Shown here: piece after piece, positions 45,251 to 56,290 of the stretch | How the letters are laid out: each line of letters opens with the position of its first letter | Position numbering within the stretch: position 1 is the stretch's first letter | Assembly (NCBI GenBank): GCA_013423325.1 | Contig: BLJB01000069.1 | Span: 1 to 64,000, forward strand | DNA from: Usnea hakonensis | Taxonomy: Eukaryota; Ascomycota; Lecanoromycetes; Lecanorales; Parmeliaceae | Direction of reading: 5' to 3' | Length of the DNA: 64,000 nucleotides | Translations under genes and position numbers: made by a program | The notes under the pieces: model-generated | Told to the model about the DNA's origin: nothing | What the model saw: only the letters and a program-made list of their open reading frames with translations | Databases searched by the model: none

Positions 45251-47176
45251 ATGGGAGACAACAACAAACAAGACAAAGAACAGGGTTTTGAACAAAAGAG
45301 AAAGGTAGATCGCGCTTCTCTCATGTTCTCTTCGAGACTGCTGTCGATCATCTGGTCAATGATTTTGCTGACCAAGGTCAGGCCGTACCACGACCTTTCG
45401 AACCTGGAAGAGAGAAGCGACAACTTGACGAACAGCAATATGACGAATCTCGCACTGGGTTTTCTGTTCCGATGTCCACTAGCGGCGCCACATCCAGTGC
45501 ACAATCTCTAGGCCACGCCACCTCGTCTTCAACTCCTTTTGGATTTTTGAGGCCCGAGCCAGCAGAGATTCCAAGGTGATAAAGAATATGTTATGGAGGT
45601 AAGGAGAGCCAACGCGGACTAACAAGATGCAGGTCCTTCGAACGGGGAACCATTCCGCCCGTGGGTTTATCATCTCCCCCTAGAGCGATACCACTGGAAC
45701 AAGGGTTCTCCATTAACGACTTTCCCCTGCAAAGCATAAAACCTAGACCCATTGGGCCACCAAGGTAAGATTATGCCGTCATCGATTCCTAACATCTACT
45801 GATTTCAAATCGCAGACTCTTGGACGTTGGGGGGTTTGTCTACCAGCTTGTAGGTCCGATTCACAGAGAAGACCAGACGACGAGCTTGTAAGCCTTTGCT
45901 TTGCACTTCGATTGCTGGAAACTTACAGAGTCGCAGCAATGGCCACTCAGGAGAATACAGCTTAGCCAATAAACCTTTGCTCCATCAACACCAGAATCGT
46001 CAACCAGATCTCAACCAAAGGTACTCATCGGGTTTCCAACCTTCAAACGTACAGCTAGATCAACATTCGGCGGGAGATAGAGTTCTGCGAACTGAGCGGC
46101 AATTGACCCCAATCCAACAAAGCCTTGAACCCGGTCTTACTGTTATACCCAAATTTAAGCGACTTGTCCAAAGATTGCAGGAGTCTCGAGTACCCCCGCA
46201 TGGTTCGACGTCGACCGATGTGCAGGTCAGCAACTCTCATTCTTCGAGCCCCACAGTGCGAAATGCGAACGGTCAAGCCAAGAGTATCTGCAATCTTAGG
46301 CCACAAATCAAACCCCAAGGGCGTAAGCCAGAACCTGAGCTAGAGCACAACGGCGATCCAGATACGGACTCTGATTCAGAGCCCATTGCGATTCGGCGCA
46401 GAACTCCTCGTTCCGAGTCGCAACGGCATACAGGAAATGTACCGCACACACCACAGAACCTTGACAAGCTAGACGTCGACAATGAGTCTCCAGAGGACGA
46501 CTCGGATTCTGAGCCTATCATGGCCCGGCACAAAACTTCACGCTCCAAAGCACAAGTAGGTTCACGAACTTCAGGACGACAACCGCGGATGCTCCGCGAG
46601 TTGGAAGGTCACAACGAGTCTCCGGAAAGAGAAATAGTAGATTCAAAGCATAAAGGACGTCGGCAGAGATCGCAATTGCTCCGGGAAATCGAGGACTACA
46701 ATAAGTCTCCAGAGGCTGAGGGCAGGCATGACTTAGCACTGGCCCAAGACTTGGTCGACAAAACTCGCTTAACACGAGAAGCACGCAGAAGCCTTAGGTG
46801 TGATGCCAAGAACGAGTCTCCCGCGCCGAGGCAAAGTTTGAATCTTAGGGAACTCATGCGCGCCCAGCTCAAGGGTGAGGGACAAGGTAATAAGAGGTTT
46901 CATTCCGAAGGGAATAGCAATCTCAGCCGTCACAAGAAGCAGCGGAAGGACACGACGGGTCTGTTTTTGGGGGAAGAGGAGGATGACCGAGAGGAGACCC
47001 TGCCGAACTTTAGCAAAAGCCATGATCGAGGGTATTCTCAATCCACACCAACGCGTCAAGTATCTTCGAAACAAGGAGGGAAGGTTGCAGGAAGTAGTGA
47101 GGGTAATGATGAGTCTTCAGCTGAGTTGGCGTGGTTGGTTTGGGACAGTCGGAAAGGTCAGTCAAGTCAAGCATAA
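45251..47176 (+). CDS. Disordered, probably nuclear protein with internal repeats
   Basis: Proposed model join(45251..45304, 45382..45575, 45633..45764, 45816..45887, 45937..47176), 563 residues; introns 77, 57, 51 and 49 nt. Exons 2 to 5 are well supported by splice signals (a GGACTAAC branch before 45633) and frame. Exon 1 (MGDNNKQDKEQGFEQKRK) is the least certain; an alternative start is ATG 45472. The protein is rich in Ser, Arg, Glu and Gln. Two copies of DSDSEPI followed by an Arg-rich stretch, and two of LRE(L/I)E..N(E/K)SPE, form imperfect repeats at about 46360-46740. Basic clusters such as RHKKQRKD could be nuclear localisation signals. No domain was recognised. It sits between DNMT5 and the JmjN-JmjC gene on the same strand. 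Confidence 0.7.
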
Positions 47177-47435
47177 CACTTTGCTGTACTTCACTGCTGT
47201 ACTCTTCCTTCCCTTATTCCTAGCGCTAAATTAAGCGGTCCCGCTATTTACCCTGAAAGCTGGTCGACGCACTCTTTATTCTTTAACTTACCACATCCTT
47301 ACTTTTTAAAAACCGTTCATGTATATATATACATAATTATATACCTTTTGCCATGCTGACTTTCCTCCGGGTTCAGAGAGAATCAATGGGCTTATAAAGT
47401 CACCTCGGTACGACCCAAGTCCCTCACAGCGCGAG

Positions 47436-48724
47436 ATGGGCAAACAAGGCCGCAAGAGGCCAGCCTACCATGTCACAGCAGAGGTGTCAGAGGATTTCGA
47501 AGGCGAATTCCGCGTCGAGAATGACTTGCACATCTTCAGCCCGACGATGGCTGCTCTCTCGGATTTTGGCCGCTTCTTGAGAGATGTGGAGGAAATAGCC
47601 GGTCGCAAGACGGGTGTTGTCAAGGTGGTAGTACCTGCCGGGTGGTAGGTCTCCTTCAGCGAATCCTCTCTTCCAGATATCTAGATCTGACTGGCTACAG
47701 GACCTCAGAGATTCCGAAACCAAGCAGAAGACGAATGGATGGATCGCCAGGCGTCCAGATTGTCAAAATCAGCATGGACTTGGACTGTGACGAGGTGTAT
47801 GATGTGCTCACGACACACGACTCTACTCAAGAGACCATTGTCAAGTGGCTAGACATGATCGAGGTGGATGAAGAGAGCATCTCTTGGGGGCGTTCAATCA
47901 GCCCAGAAGGCATCAGTCAAGAAGAAAGCCATCTGGTTGAACCATGCGAGAAGGTGATTCTTGAGAGAATGAGGAAGCAGAGTACGGCTGTGTGCTGCGC
48001 TTTGAATCAGCCAGGTATGAATTAGCCATTGTTTAGGAATTCTCATTGAGAAATCTCTTACAAAAAACCGGGCGCTGACTGACACTCGATAGCAGCTTCC
48101 ACTTTCCGAGCTGCTTTGGGATGCCGAGATCCGCACATTGACAACCTCTTCGGAAACCGCTTCGCATTTTCCATCTCAACTCAGGCAGGCATCAACGAGT
48201 CTGTCTTCAACATCGCCAGCGGCCGCGGTCCGCTTTCTCCTCTACAAATGAACAAGTATGCTGCGTACTCGATCAATTATCATCATTCCGGGGCTCCGAG
48301 AATCATGACAGTGATCCAACCAGAGTATCACGCCAAGCTCGAGGAAGTCCTGCACACCGCCCAGGACAATGAGACCCTCTTCGATCGACCTACAGCGCCT
48401 CCAACCTGTAGCCAATTCGTCTCGCACAACCCGATCTACGCGCCCCAAGCGACTCTGTCATCCTACGGCATCGGCAATACAGAAGTCGTACAGCAGCAGG
48501 GCGAGATGGTGATAACCTTTCCCTATGCATACCACCAAGTACTGGCTTCCGGACCGAGCATCACGGAAGAGATTCTGTACGCCAGTGACCGTTGCAGGGT
48601 GTTTCACCAAGAGAACCTCTATCAACACTGCGATCGCAAATGTGCTCCCGAAAAGCAAGACGAGTTCGATCTGAGGGGAGTGTTCACGGACTATCCTCGT
48701 ATGAAATCCAATCCTCTCGTATGA
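47436..48724 (+). CDS. JmjN-JmjC protein with incomplete iron-binding site
   Basis: Proposed model join(47436..47644, 47701..48014, 48093..48724), 384 residues; introns 56 and 78 nt, joins in frame. The second acceptor is a NAGNAG type (48092 or 48095). The N-terminus contains a JmjN-like segment (LHIFSPTMAALSDFGRFLRD and VVKVVVPAGW). The C-terminal ~200 residues match KDM4-type JmjC: STFRAALGC, then YAAYSINYHHSGAPR, SQFVSHNPIYAPQ, VVQQQGEMVITFPYAYHQ. KDM4 enzymes place H-x-E (iron ligands) seven residues before YSINY; here that position reads QMN. The distal histidine of the FPYxYH motif is kept. It is therefore probably a non-enzymatic relative of histone lysine demethylases, or uses other ligands. 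No PHD or Tudor domains are present. Confidence 0.85.
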
Positions 48725-50021
48725 CATCCAGTCCTCTCAAGCCCGATATGCGAGACCCAGCCAACGCCATTGGAGGTCCGCCCAAAGCAGCAGACAACGA
48801 CGAAGGCAATCCCATCCGCGACATTTGACCAGCACCGCTACTCATCCTCCTCTTCCCAAGCGGCTCCATCTCCATACTTCTCCGTCCTTTTAACGTCACA
48901 TACACGCATTTCGACATCGCCAACTTTTTGATTCTCTATAGACACCAGCATACTCTCCACTCACAGCCATCGTACCAAACGCATACGCCCACCTTACCGA
49001 ATACATATCCTGTACACATCGCATTTATGCATGCACAGCTACCGGCCACCGTTATTCAGGCACCACGTTTACGTTTTCGTCTTCCCATTATCTCATAATT
49101 AGCGGCGATACCCAGGAGCGAATGCGCTCTTCAGCAAAGTGTACAATAAGAAAAGAATGATGAATTTTCCATAGCGCGAGGGTTGTTATTAGTCAGGTCG
49201 AGTAATAGATTTCTTTGTTATGTGGTTCGTGTCTGGGAGAGAGGAGAGTGACAGAATGTGCCTTCTTGAACCTAGCGACCCGCATCCTTACCTACCTAGA
49301 ATCCCCCCCTACTCAAACCCCTCACCAACCAGCACCCCCCCCCCTTCCCCCCTTATCCCTATGCACCTTCAGTAAAAAAGAAAAAAAAAATACATAGAAT
49401 ATACACAAAGAATCTCAACCACAAGACCCTTCCTCCCTACCCCCGCGGGTAAAAGAGTAAGAAACGGGAAAAAAGAACAAGGAACAAGAAACAAGAAACA
49501 AGAAACAGGAAAAAAAGAACAGGATACAAGAAAAAAACCAAAAAAGGGGGAAAGGGGAGGGGGAAGGGAGGGGGAGAGGGGAGGAAAGGAAGTTCCTATA
49601 ATAAGTCAGGGTCAGGGGAGGCGGGGCTACGCCAGTGAAGGTAGGGGGGGGGAAGGGGAAGGGGCTAAGGGGGGGGTGTTTTACAAGTCATGAACGTTCG
49701 TAGCAAATCTAGACAAGCTATTTATCTATACCATCTACCCATTCCTAGTGCTAGCTAGCTATCTGACAGCCCAAAAGCCCACAAGAAATCTCGCTAGAAA
49801 GACCCAGAGGAAGATAGTATAGTATATTAAATTAACATAGGACTTATCCCTTATAACAAATCGGGACCTCCATAGACGACGTATCGGGAACGGCGGAGGC
49901 GGGACTCGAATTAGCCCTCACGCTCTCCAATCCAGGAACCTTCTCAGGAACCCTCTCAGGCACCCAACTCCCCCTCAACCCCACCCTTCCCATCCCCTCC
50001 CCCCCATCCCCCAATCCCCCC
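48725..50021. repeat. Intergenic region rich in simple repeats
   Basis: No gene was recognised. C runs lie at about 49335-49350. An ACAAGAA-type purine repeat covers about 49475-49540. G-rich purine tracts run from about 49545 to 49675. A TAGC repeat lies near 49751-49762. C-rich sequence from about 49960 leads into the 3' end of the minus-strand F-box/LRR-like gene. Confidence 0.6.
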
Positions 50022-51179
50022 TCACCACCCATCCCAGCACCCACCCCCCCCTCCCCCCAACCCCCCCCCCTCCACCNNCCCCCCCCTCTCAACCCTCCAC
50101 CCCCCCAACCCAATCTCCAAATTCTCCACCTCCACCCCCAACCCCCTCAACCCCCCCATCCGCTCCTTCAACGCCAGCACATCCGGCATCCCAACAACAA
50201 TCCCGCCTAGCCAGAGAGAAGTCAGGGTTCGGGGCCAGCGGATGGGGGGCGCGGAGAACCATTGTTTTGTGCCTTTGTGGTGCGGGTGGGGGGAGGACAT
50301 GAGGGCGTCGAGGAGGAGGGGGTTTGGTGGGAGGGTGGTTGGGGGGTGGGGGTGGGGGAGGAGGTAGGAGAGGTGGAGGGTGTGGAGGTGTGGGGATGAG
50401 GTTGCGAAGGCGTGGAGCCAGTCGTGGAGGACGCGGGCGCTTGTGCGGGAGCGTTCTTGTTGGAGGCGGAGGGTGCGGTGGTTGGGTTCTTGGTTGGGAT
50501 TGTTGGTGTTATTCTGGGCCCGCTTATCGTCCTCATCCCACCAAGGCACGATTTGCACATCCAGCTCTCTCAACCCACACCACACCATCGCGCCCGTCCA
50601 ATCCGCCTCGCCGAACGAAGTGAAACAGCCCCATCGAAGAGCCTGGATGCCAGAAACGGAGAGGTTGTTGATAGTGAGATGAGTGAGGAGCGGGACATAG
50701 GCACACTGGAGCTTGAGGCGAAACGCGAGGAGTGATTGAAAAGAATTCCGATCCGGTGCGATGAGGCAGAGGTGCTGTAAGCGCGGGAGAGGCGGAAACG
50801 TAACCACGTCGCTGCGTTCTAGCGGCTGGGGGTATGGCGATACCGTGACTGTGAGGTGCTCGCAATGTGGGGCGATGGTATGGAGGGCTGATAATTGGTC
50901 GCGGGAGGCGAGGGAGGTTTCGTGGGCGGAGAGGGTGGTGAAGGGGAAGCAGAGGGTGAGATGGGAGAAGGGTGAGGGAGCGGCGGCGTCGAGCCAGGCT
51001 TTTGTTGTGCGGGAGAGGTGGCGGAGGGAGAGCTGGGTTGGTAGAGGGAGGAAGGAGAGGAGGTGTGCGGGTGGGAAGTCGGTCGAGTGGTACGAGCGGA
51101 GGGGGGCTGAGATTGGCATATTCATGCGGAAGATGCGGAAGGTTAGCCGTTCGAAGGGAGAAGGAGTCGAGGCTGACAT
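50022..51179 (-). CDS. F-box/LRR-like protein, C-terminus interrupted by unknown bases
   Basis: An open frame of 385 residues from ATG 51179. An F-box-like start (FPPAHLLSFLPLPTQLSLRHLSRTTKAWL, read across residues ~35-65 with the LP and W positions) is followed by leucine-patterned strands (LPRLQHLCLIAP; PLLTHLTINNLSVSG; SPHLHTLHLSYLLP; RTLTSLWLGGIVVG) resembling degenerate leucine-rich repeats. F-box proteins link substrates to SCF ubiquitin ligases; the target is unknown. The last ~25 residues are glycine-rich and read through a C-rich tract containing two undetermined bases at 50077-50078, so the true reading frame and stop codon there are not known. Confidence 0.7.
   Translation of the reverse strand: MSASTPSPFERLTFRIFRMNMPISAPLRSYHSTDFPPAHLLSFLPLPTQLSLRHLSRTTKAWLDAAAPSPFSHLTLCFPFTTLSAHETSLASRDQLSALHTIAPHCEHLTVTVSPYPQPLERSDVVTFPPLPRLQHLCLIAPDRNSFQSLLAFRLKLQCAYVPLLTHLTINNLSVSGIQALRWGCFTSFGEADWTGAMVWCGLRELDVQIVPWWDEDDKRAQNNTNNPNQEPNHRTLRLQQERSRTSARVLHDWLHAFATSSPHLHTLHLSYLLPHPHPPTTLPPNPLLLDALMSSPHPHHKGTKQWFSAPPIRWPRTLTSLWLGGIVVGMPDVLALKERMGGLRGLGVEVENLEIGLGGWRVERGGXVEGGGLGGGGGGCWDGW
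50077..50078. other. Two undetermined bases (NN) in a poly-C tract
   Basis: The only ambiguous bases in the window lie within a run of mostly C from about 50030 to 50110. The tract length is probably misassembled or unresolved. Confidence 0.98.
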
Positions 51180-51438
51180 TTCCAGTACGTCAGTAAGATC
51201 AATGTAGTAAATTCAATATAAAGTAGATGGATGGTATGATAGAAGTGAAGATATGATATTTATGGGGGACTAGTAGAAAGAAACAGAATATCTAAAGTTG
51301 TGAAATGGAAGCGTTAACTTAGCCGCTGGTGATGCTGTCACTCTTCTAAGCTTCGACAAATCGGATAGTGACATTTTGCCCCTCTGTCAAATAAAAAGCG
51401 CTCTATAACACTACAACCAAACAATTTTGAGCCAGATA

Positions 51439-54400
51439 TCAAGTTCTTGCTTTTGCATCTAAGAAAATCTTTTGCCACACATCTAACCAAGCCTGCTGCT
51501 GCGCCGACAACCCGCGTCCAGGATTGCGAAAAGCCTGTGTCATAATCTGCCTGATTTGAACGCGCAGAGTCTTGATCGCTAGGAACGTCTTCCACTCATC
51601 CAGGGCAAATCGAATCCGATTACCGTCCAGCACGATGACTCCCGAGTACATCTTGAACTCAGCTTCACCACAGATTAGAGCAACCGCAAAGCTCTCTACC
51701 GGACTCGTTTCGTGTGCATTGTAGAATTTATTACTCGATTGCATGATGTGGTAGAATGACAACCATTGCGGCAGGCGCTCGATGCCTTTGTTGACCGACG
51801 TCGGATGCAAGCTGACCACCTGGTTGTTCGCGACATTCTTCCAGCCTTTTCCCTCTCGTCTAAGAAGCTTGGGGTAGAAACTCCAGGCAATGACCGAGTT
51901 GAGAATTAGATCGTTGTTACTGTTGGTATTGTAATGATCAGGCAGTTCGACGAAGCTTCGTTGCCTGGACCAATGTCGGACTTGATTAAGAGATGCTTTC
52001 TCGCCCTTGTTCAGCGTTATGAATCCAGCGTCAGCCAAAGCGGCGGTAAGCTGTGACTTTGTATCTTCAATGCTGGATAGAGTTTGCTGGCTCAAAAAGT
52101 TCCTCTGGCAAAATTGTTGCTCAGACATTGCTGTCAAGCCGCGGCACACACGTCGCCAAGCGCAATAAGCATTGTAGACAGTCAGTAGGTCAGAATCCCC
52201 TTTCCTGAAAGCTTTCCGGGCCATATCGGCTTGGGATATTGTACCTGTAGATACTGAGAAAGGTGACTTGGAGGACAGGATGGCAGCAATGGTAAGCATT
52301 GCATCAAGGCACTCGAAAATAGCCCCAAGCAAGATGAGCTTGCCCAGGAAGACATCGAGCGGCAGTTTTGCAAGCTGCCGTCCGAGAGGCGTCAAATCTT
52401 CCGCAGTTGTAAGGGCTTTGACATCAACCAAAGAGTCTATTGCGCGCCTGATGTTCTTCGACGAAGGAGGATCAAGGGCTTCTAAGAGTGTCTGTTCAAT
52501 ACCGCCAAGCTTGCAGATCTTGACTCGTAGGACTAGATCTTGCAAAGAAAGACGAAGCATTTCGGGGGCTTGTTCTCCTGGCATCTGTTGAAATGTAAGC
52601 AACGCACTGTGTACGCTGAGACTCACTAACAATTTTATCATGGCGATTCCTGGTGAATAGATGGAAGCAGATGCCTTTCTGGACCCGACCTGCTCGTCCA
52701 CGTCGTTGCTTCGCATTTGCTCGGGAAATAAATGCTTCGATCAATTTGGAAAGCTGCCGCCGCTCGTCAAATCTAGAGAAATGTCAGCACCGAGCACATG
52801 TCAGTCAGAGAGTATGACCGACCTCATCTCCTTGTGTTTTCCTGTGTCAATTACGCAGGTGACATCAGGGATGGTGATACCAGTCTCCGCAATATTCGTG
52901 GCGAGAACAATTTTTCGAATCCCTAGTGGAGGAATGAGGAAGGCTCGTTCCTGCTCATCTGTAGCAATGGTGGAGTGCAAAGCATGGATGTACCATCCAT
53001 CGGTGAAGGTACGATGGCCTTTGAGCATGTCGCTTAGTCGCCTTATTTCCGCCATGCCAGGCAAGAATACTAAAATAGCCTTGCTATAGAAGCGATAAGA
53101 CTCCGAAGTAGCAATCGTCTCCAGGAGCCGGACTATCAGGCCATAGCTGATACGATATTCATCGAAGTTTGCCAATGCAGTCAGAGTCTTTGGGCTGTAT
53201 CCTTGGAGATCAGCAACCTGTGAAGGAACGTTCGCTGCGTCATCATCATCATCATATTCTACAGCTTCAGCACCACCATGAGATCCCGACTTAGGGTTGA
53301 AGCTCGTAATTTCCACTGCATCCTCTAGGTATTTCGTATCGACCGGAAAGGCGTGGCCAGGCACGTTCAAAACAGGCGCTCCGCCCAGGTAATCCGAGAA
53401 ACGCTGTGCGTTCAAAGTCGCTGACATAAGAACAACCTTCAGGTCCGATCGCCTTGCCAGAAGTTTCCGAAGTACTATCAAGAGGAAATCGCTGTCGATG
53501 GTGCGCTCATGTACTTCGTCGAGAATAAGATGTGTAATGTCTCCGAGATCATCTGAGCCTTCCAACATGCGCATCACGATCCCGGTAGTCGCATACACAA
53601 GCCTGGTTTCCGGAGTGAAGTTGCTTTCCAACCTTATGGAAAACCCAACAATCGATCGAAATGTGCCAACATCACCCTTCCGTTCTCCAAGCTCTTCGCT
53701 CACACGACGTGCTAAAGAAATTGCCGAGATTCGTCGAGGCTGGGTGCAGTAAATTTTGCAGGGACGCCCACCAGAAAGCTCACTCTCTAGTACGAAGGCT
53801 GGGACTTGTGTGCTCTTTCCGCAGCCCGTCTCACCACATATAATGACCACTGGGTTGTGGCTTATGGCATCTAGAAGCTCATCTTTGAAATTCCATATTG
53901 GTAAGCTCCTGCGAGATGTGAGCATGTGCTGGTAAGAAGGCATGCATGACCTTGATGCCCATAGCGCTTTGATGTCGTCGGATCTGACTGCTGGAGGTAT
54001 GAAGCCGTTTCCCTTCTGTTGGTGCCCGATGGCAGCTGTAGGCTCCTGATCGGGATTATTCATTGTGACAGCATTACTCAGATCCCCCAAACTACCACCA
54101 CTCTGATCGTGTTCAGCTATCATGCTGCGGATCTCACGTAGGACGTGGCGATCAGCTGCCTCAACCTGGTCCTTTTTCAATTGAGACAACTCATTCCAGA
54201 GGTCTCTCCAGGTTGACGGCAAGCGCAGGTGCACTTTTTCCTCTTGAGGAGACGACGCAAATATTAAGAACATAGCAATTGTCGAGATGTACGCCTCTGA
54301 TTGGGCCTCAGTTGGGCAGGAAATCGATGTCATCTCAATCTTCATAGAACGAGCATCGCTTTGGAAGACAATTTTGTCGATTGGCGTCTCAATTTTGGTC

Positions 54401-56004
54401 TCTTGTATTCGTGACCATTTCACCTCTGCGAGATGCCGGTGCGAGAAAGAAGATTCTGAGATCCGCTTGTAGACGACCCTGGAGCTAGAATCTCTGCCGA
54501 ATATCAGTAAACATACCGAACATACGGGGAGGAAATCGCACCGAGCTTTGCATGCTTCCTCCAGGACCCTGCGAGGGCTCAAGCCAGTCCACTTTCCAAA
54601 ATCTCTGATTTCTACATTAGTGCCTTCTTGACTTTTAGTACTCATGATGCTCAAGCCAGTCGCTGGGTCCGTTGTCGCATCCGGAAGGCTGGTAAAGAAT
54701 GCACCGAGGATACCATCCACGTCATCATCGCCGTCATGAGATTCTGCAAGGTTGGCCTTGCCTTGCACAGTTGACATAATTTTGGTTTGCTGTCCATCAC
54801 TGCTAATGCCAAGTTTTTTACGCTCCGCAGTCTCTCGAGTAAGGTCAATACGAATACTTGCCCATTTGCTATTGGCTTCGTCCTCGTCGAACAAGAGATC
54901 GGATTTGATTTTTTGAATTTTTGCCGTGAGACGCTCAATTCTCCGCTTGCTAGTAGAGTCGAGACGATCAGTAACAACTGGATGCTTAACCTTACCCCGC
55001 CGTTGCCGTCCGGCATCCATTTCGGTCAACTCAGGGCTGATCTCATGCAAGCGCGATTGTAACTCTAGGTACCTTGTCACCAAATGCTCTGGCTCTGCAT
55101 CGCTGTCCGATTCACTCGCAGAAGAAACCGAGGTATTTCCGTCAGGAGTCAGAGACTCCTGCGGAGTATAGTCGTCGCCAAGAGGGGATCCATGGCTCGT
55201 GTCTGTAAAAGTAGCTACGGGTGTCTCTGTCATCAATGCAGAGTGCTGTTGATCGGCGGAAGCATTTGATCGCCCATCACGACCGTCAAACCTCGGTAGA
55301 TCTGTCTGCTCGCAATCCAGAGCCAACCAAGTAAGGCATTCGTCGAGACCCCATATTGACTCTTTGCCTGAGGATATACTTTGTGCTCCCAGTTTCTCCA
55401 TCAATGATAGTAAGTGACGAAGCGCCAAATCTGTCCTTTGCTGAGAGAATCCCAGCAGTGGAAGGAGTGTTTTCAATGCCCATAGCTTAATCAGCAGGTC
55501 GTCATCGGAGGAACGGAAAGTGGATCGGATACTATTGGAATTTGCTTGTAAATCTCCTTTGCTGTTTACCTGTGCTTGCAGTAGATCTGTGATGGTTTGC
55601 ATTATCTCTGGAGGAAGCCATTGACGAATGCTAAGGTGCTCTGCTTGCGAGCGCAGTAGACGTTTCTCCGTTTGAAGTCTGGACAGCTGCCTGGAAACAT
55701 TCTTCTTCGTCTTTTCTCCGTAGCTCTCCACGAGGATTTGGAGACCCGAATCTTCGAGCCTTGACTCGAGCTCCTCGGGTGTTAGCTCACCAAGCTCCTT
55801 CTCGAACTCTCTACCGGAAGTACATTTCGTTTGTAAAGGCTCTTCAGCTGTGGCAGAAGATGCAAGGATATTTGAATTACCCAACTCCACAACACCCTCA
55901 AGCTTGTTGGACTCGTCGGTTTTTGACTTTGAAGCTGTGGATGTTGTAGCAAACCCGCGCCCTGGTTTACTCGCGGGCTTCTTTTTCTTCTTATTGGGTG
56001 CCAT
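51439..56004 (-). CDS. DEAH-box RNA helicase (DHX29/DHX57-like)
   Basis: Proposed model complement(join(51439..52584, 52631..52772, 52823..56004)), 1489 residues; introns 46 and 50 nt. The start MAPNKKKKKPASKPGRGF at 56004 is lysine-rich and typical of fungal members. A long N-terminal region (to ~690) carries coiled-coil and acidic stretches. The helicase core has motif I CGETGCGKST (~723), Ia TQPRRISA, II DEVHER (~827), III SATL, V TNIAETGITIPDV and VI QRRGRAGR (rebuilt by exon 2). The HA2 winged-helix region and OB-fold follow in exon 3 (LGRQLAKLPLD; NSVIAWSFYPKLL). Family members unwind structured RNA in translation initiation or RNA quality control. The start codon lies 286 bp from that of a divergent Zn2Cys6 gene. 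Confidence 0.93.
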
Positions 56005-56290
56005 GCAAAGACTATGTACAGGATCAAGGATGTTTGATCAGGTACGCGGTATGTCCCTAGCTTCTGTCCTACCCGTATAGTTCGATGTCCTTCTCTACAT
56101 AACTCGTGATGTCATATACTCGTACTCACCAACTCTTAAGATAAAGTCGAAGCAAGATGTCTCGTGCTGGTCTTGCAATTGCGTCTTCCTGTATCGCTTT
56201 CCATGTGGTGCTAGAGTAAGGTAGGCGTCTTGGACTGGTAACAGAAAGAGTCCACTCCCATCACAACACCTGCTGCCGTATATACATGTC
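56005..56290. promoter_or_regulatory. Short bidirectional promoter region
   Basis: Only 286 bp separate the start codons of the DEAH helicase (-) and the Zn2Cys6 factor (+). Both promoters and leaders must lie here or within the genes. A small out-of-frame ATG at 56286 precedes the factor's ATG 56291 by five bases and could affect start choice. Confidence 0.55.

Noticed and set aside
45251..45511. Unspliced 86-codon reading from ATG 45251
   Set aside because: After about 45304 another frame carries the coding signal. A 77-nt intron fits better than the unspliced reading.
53235..53256. CAT trinucleotide run as a regulatory repeat
   Set aside because: It simply encodes an aspartate run in the helicase linker.
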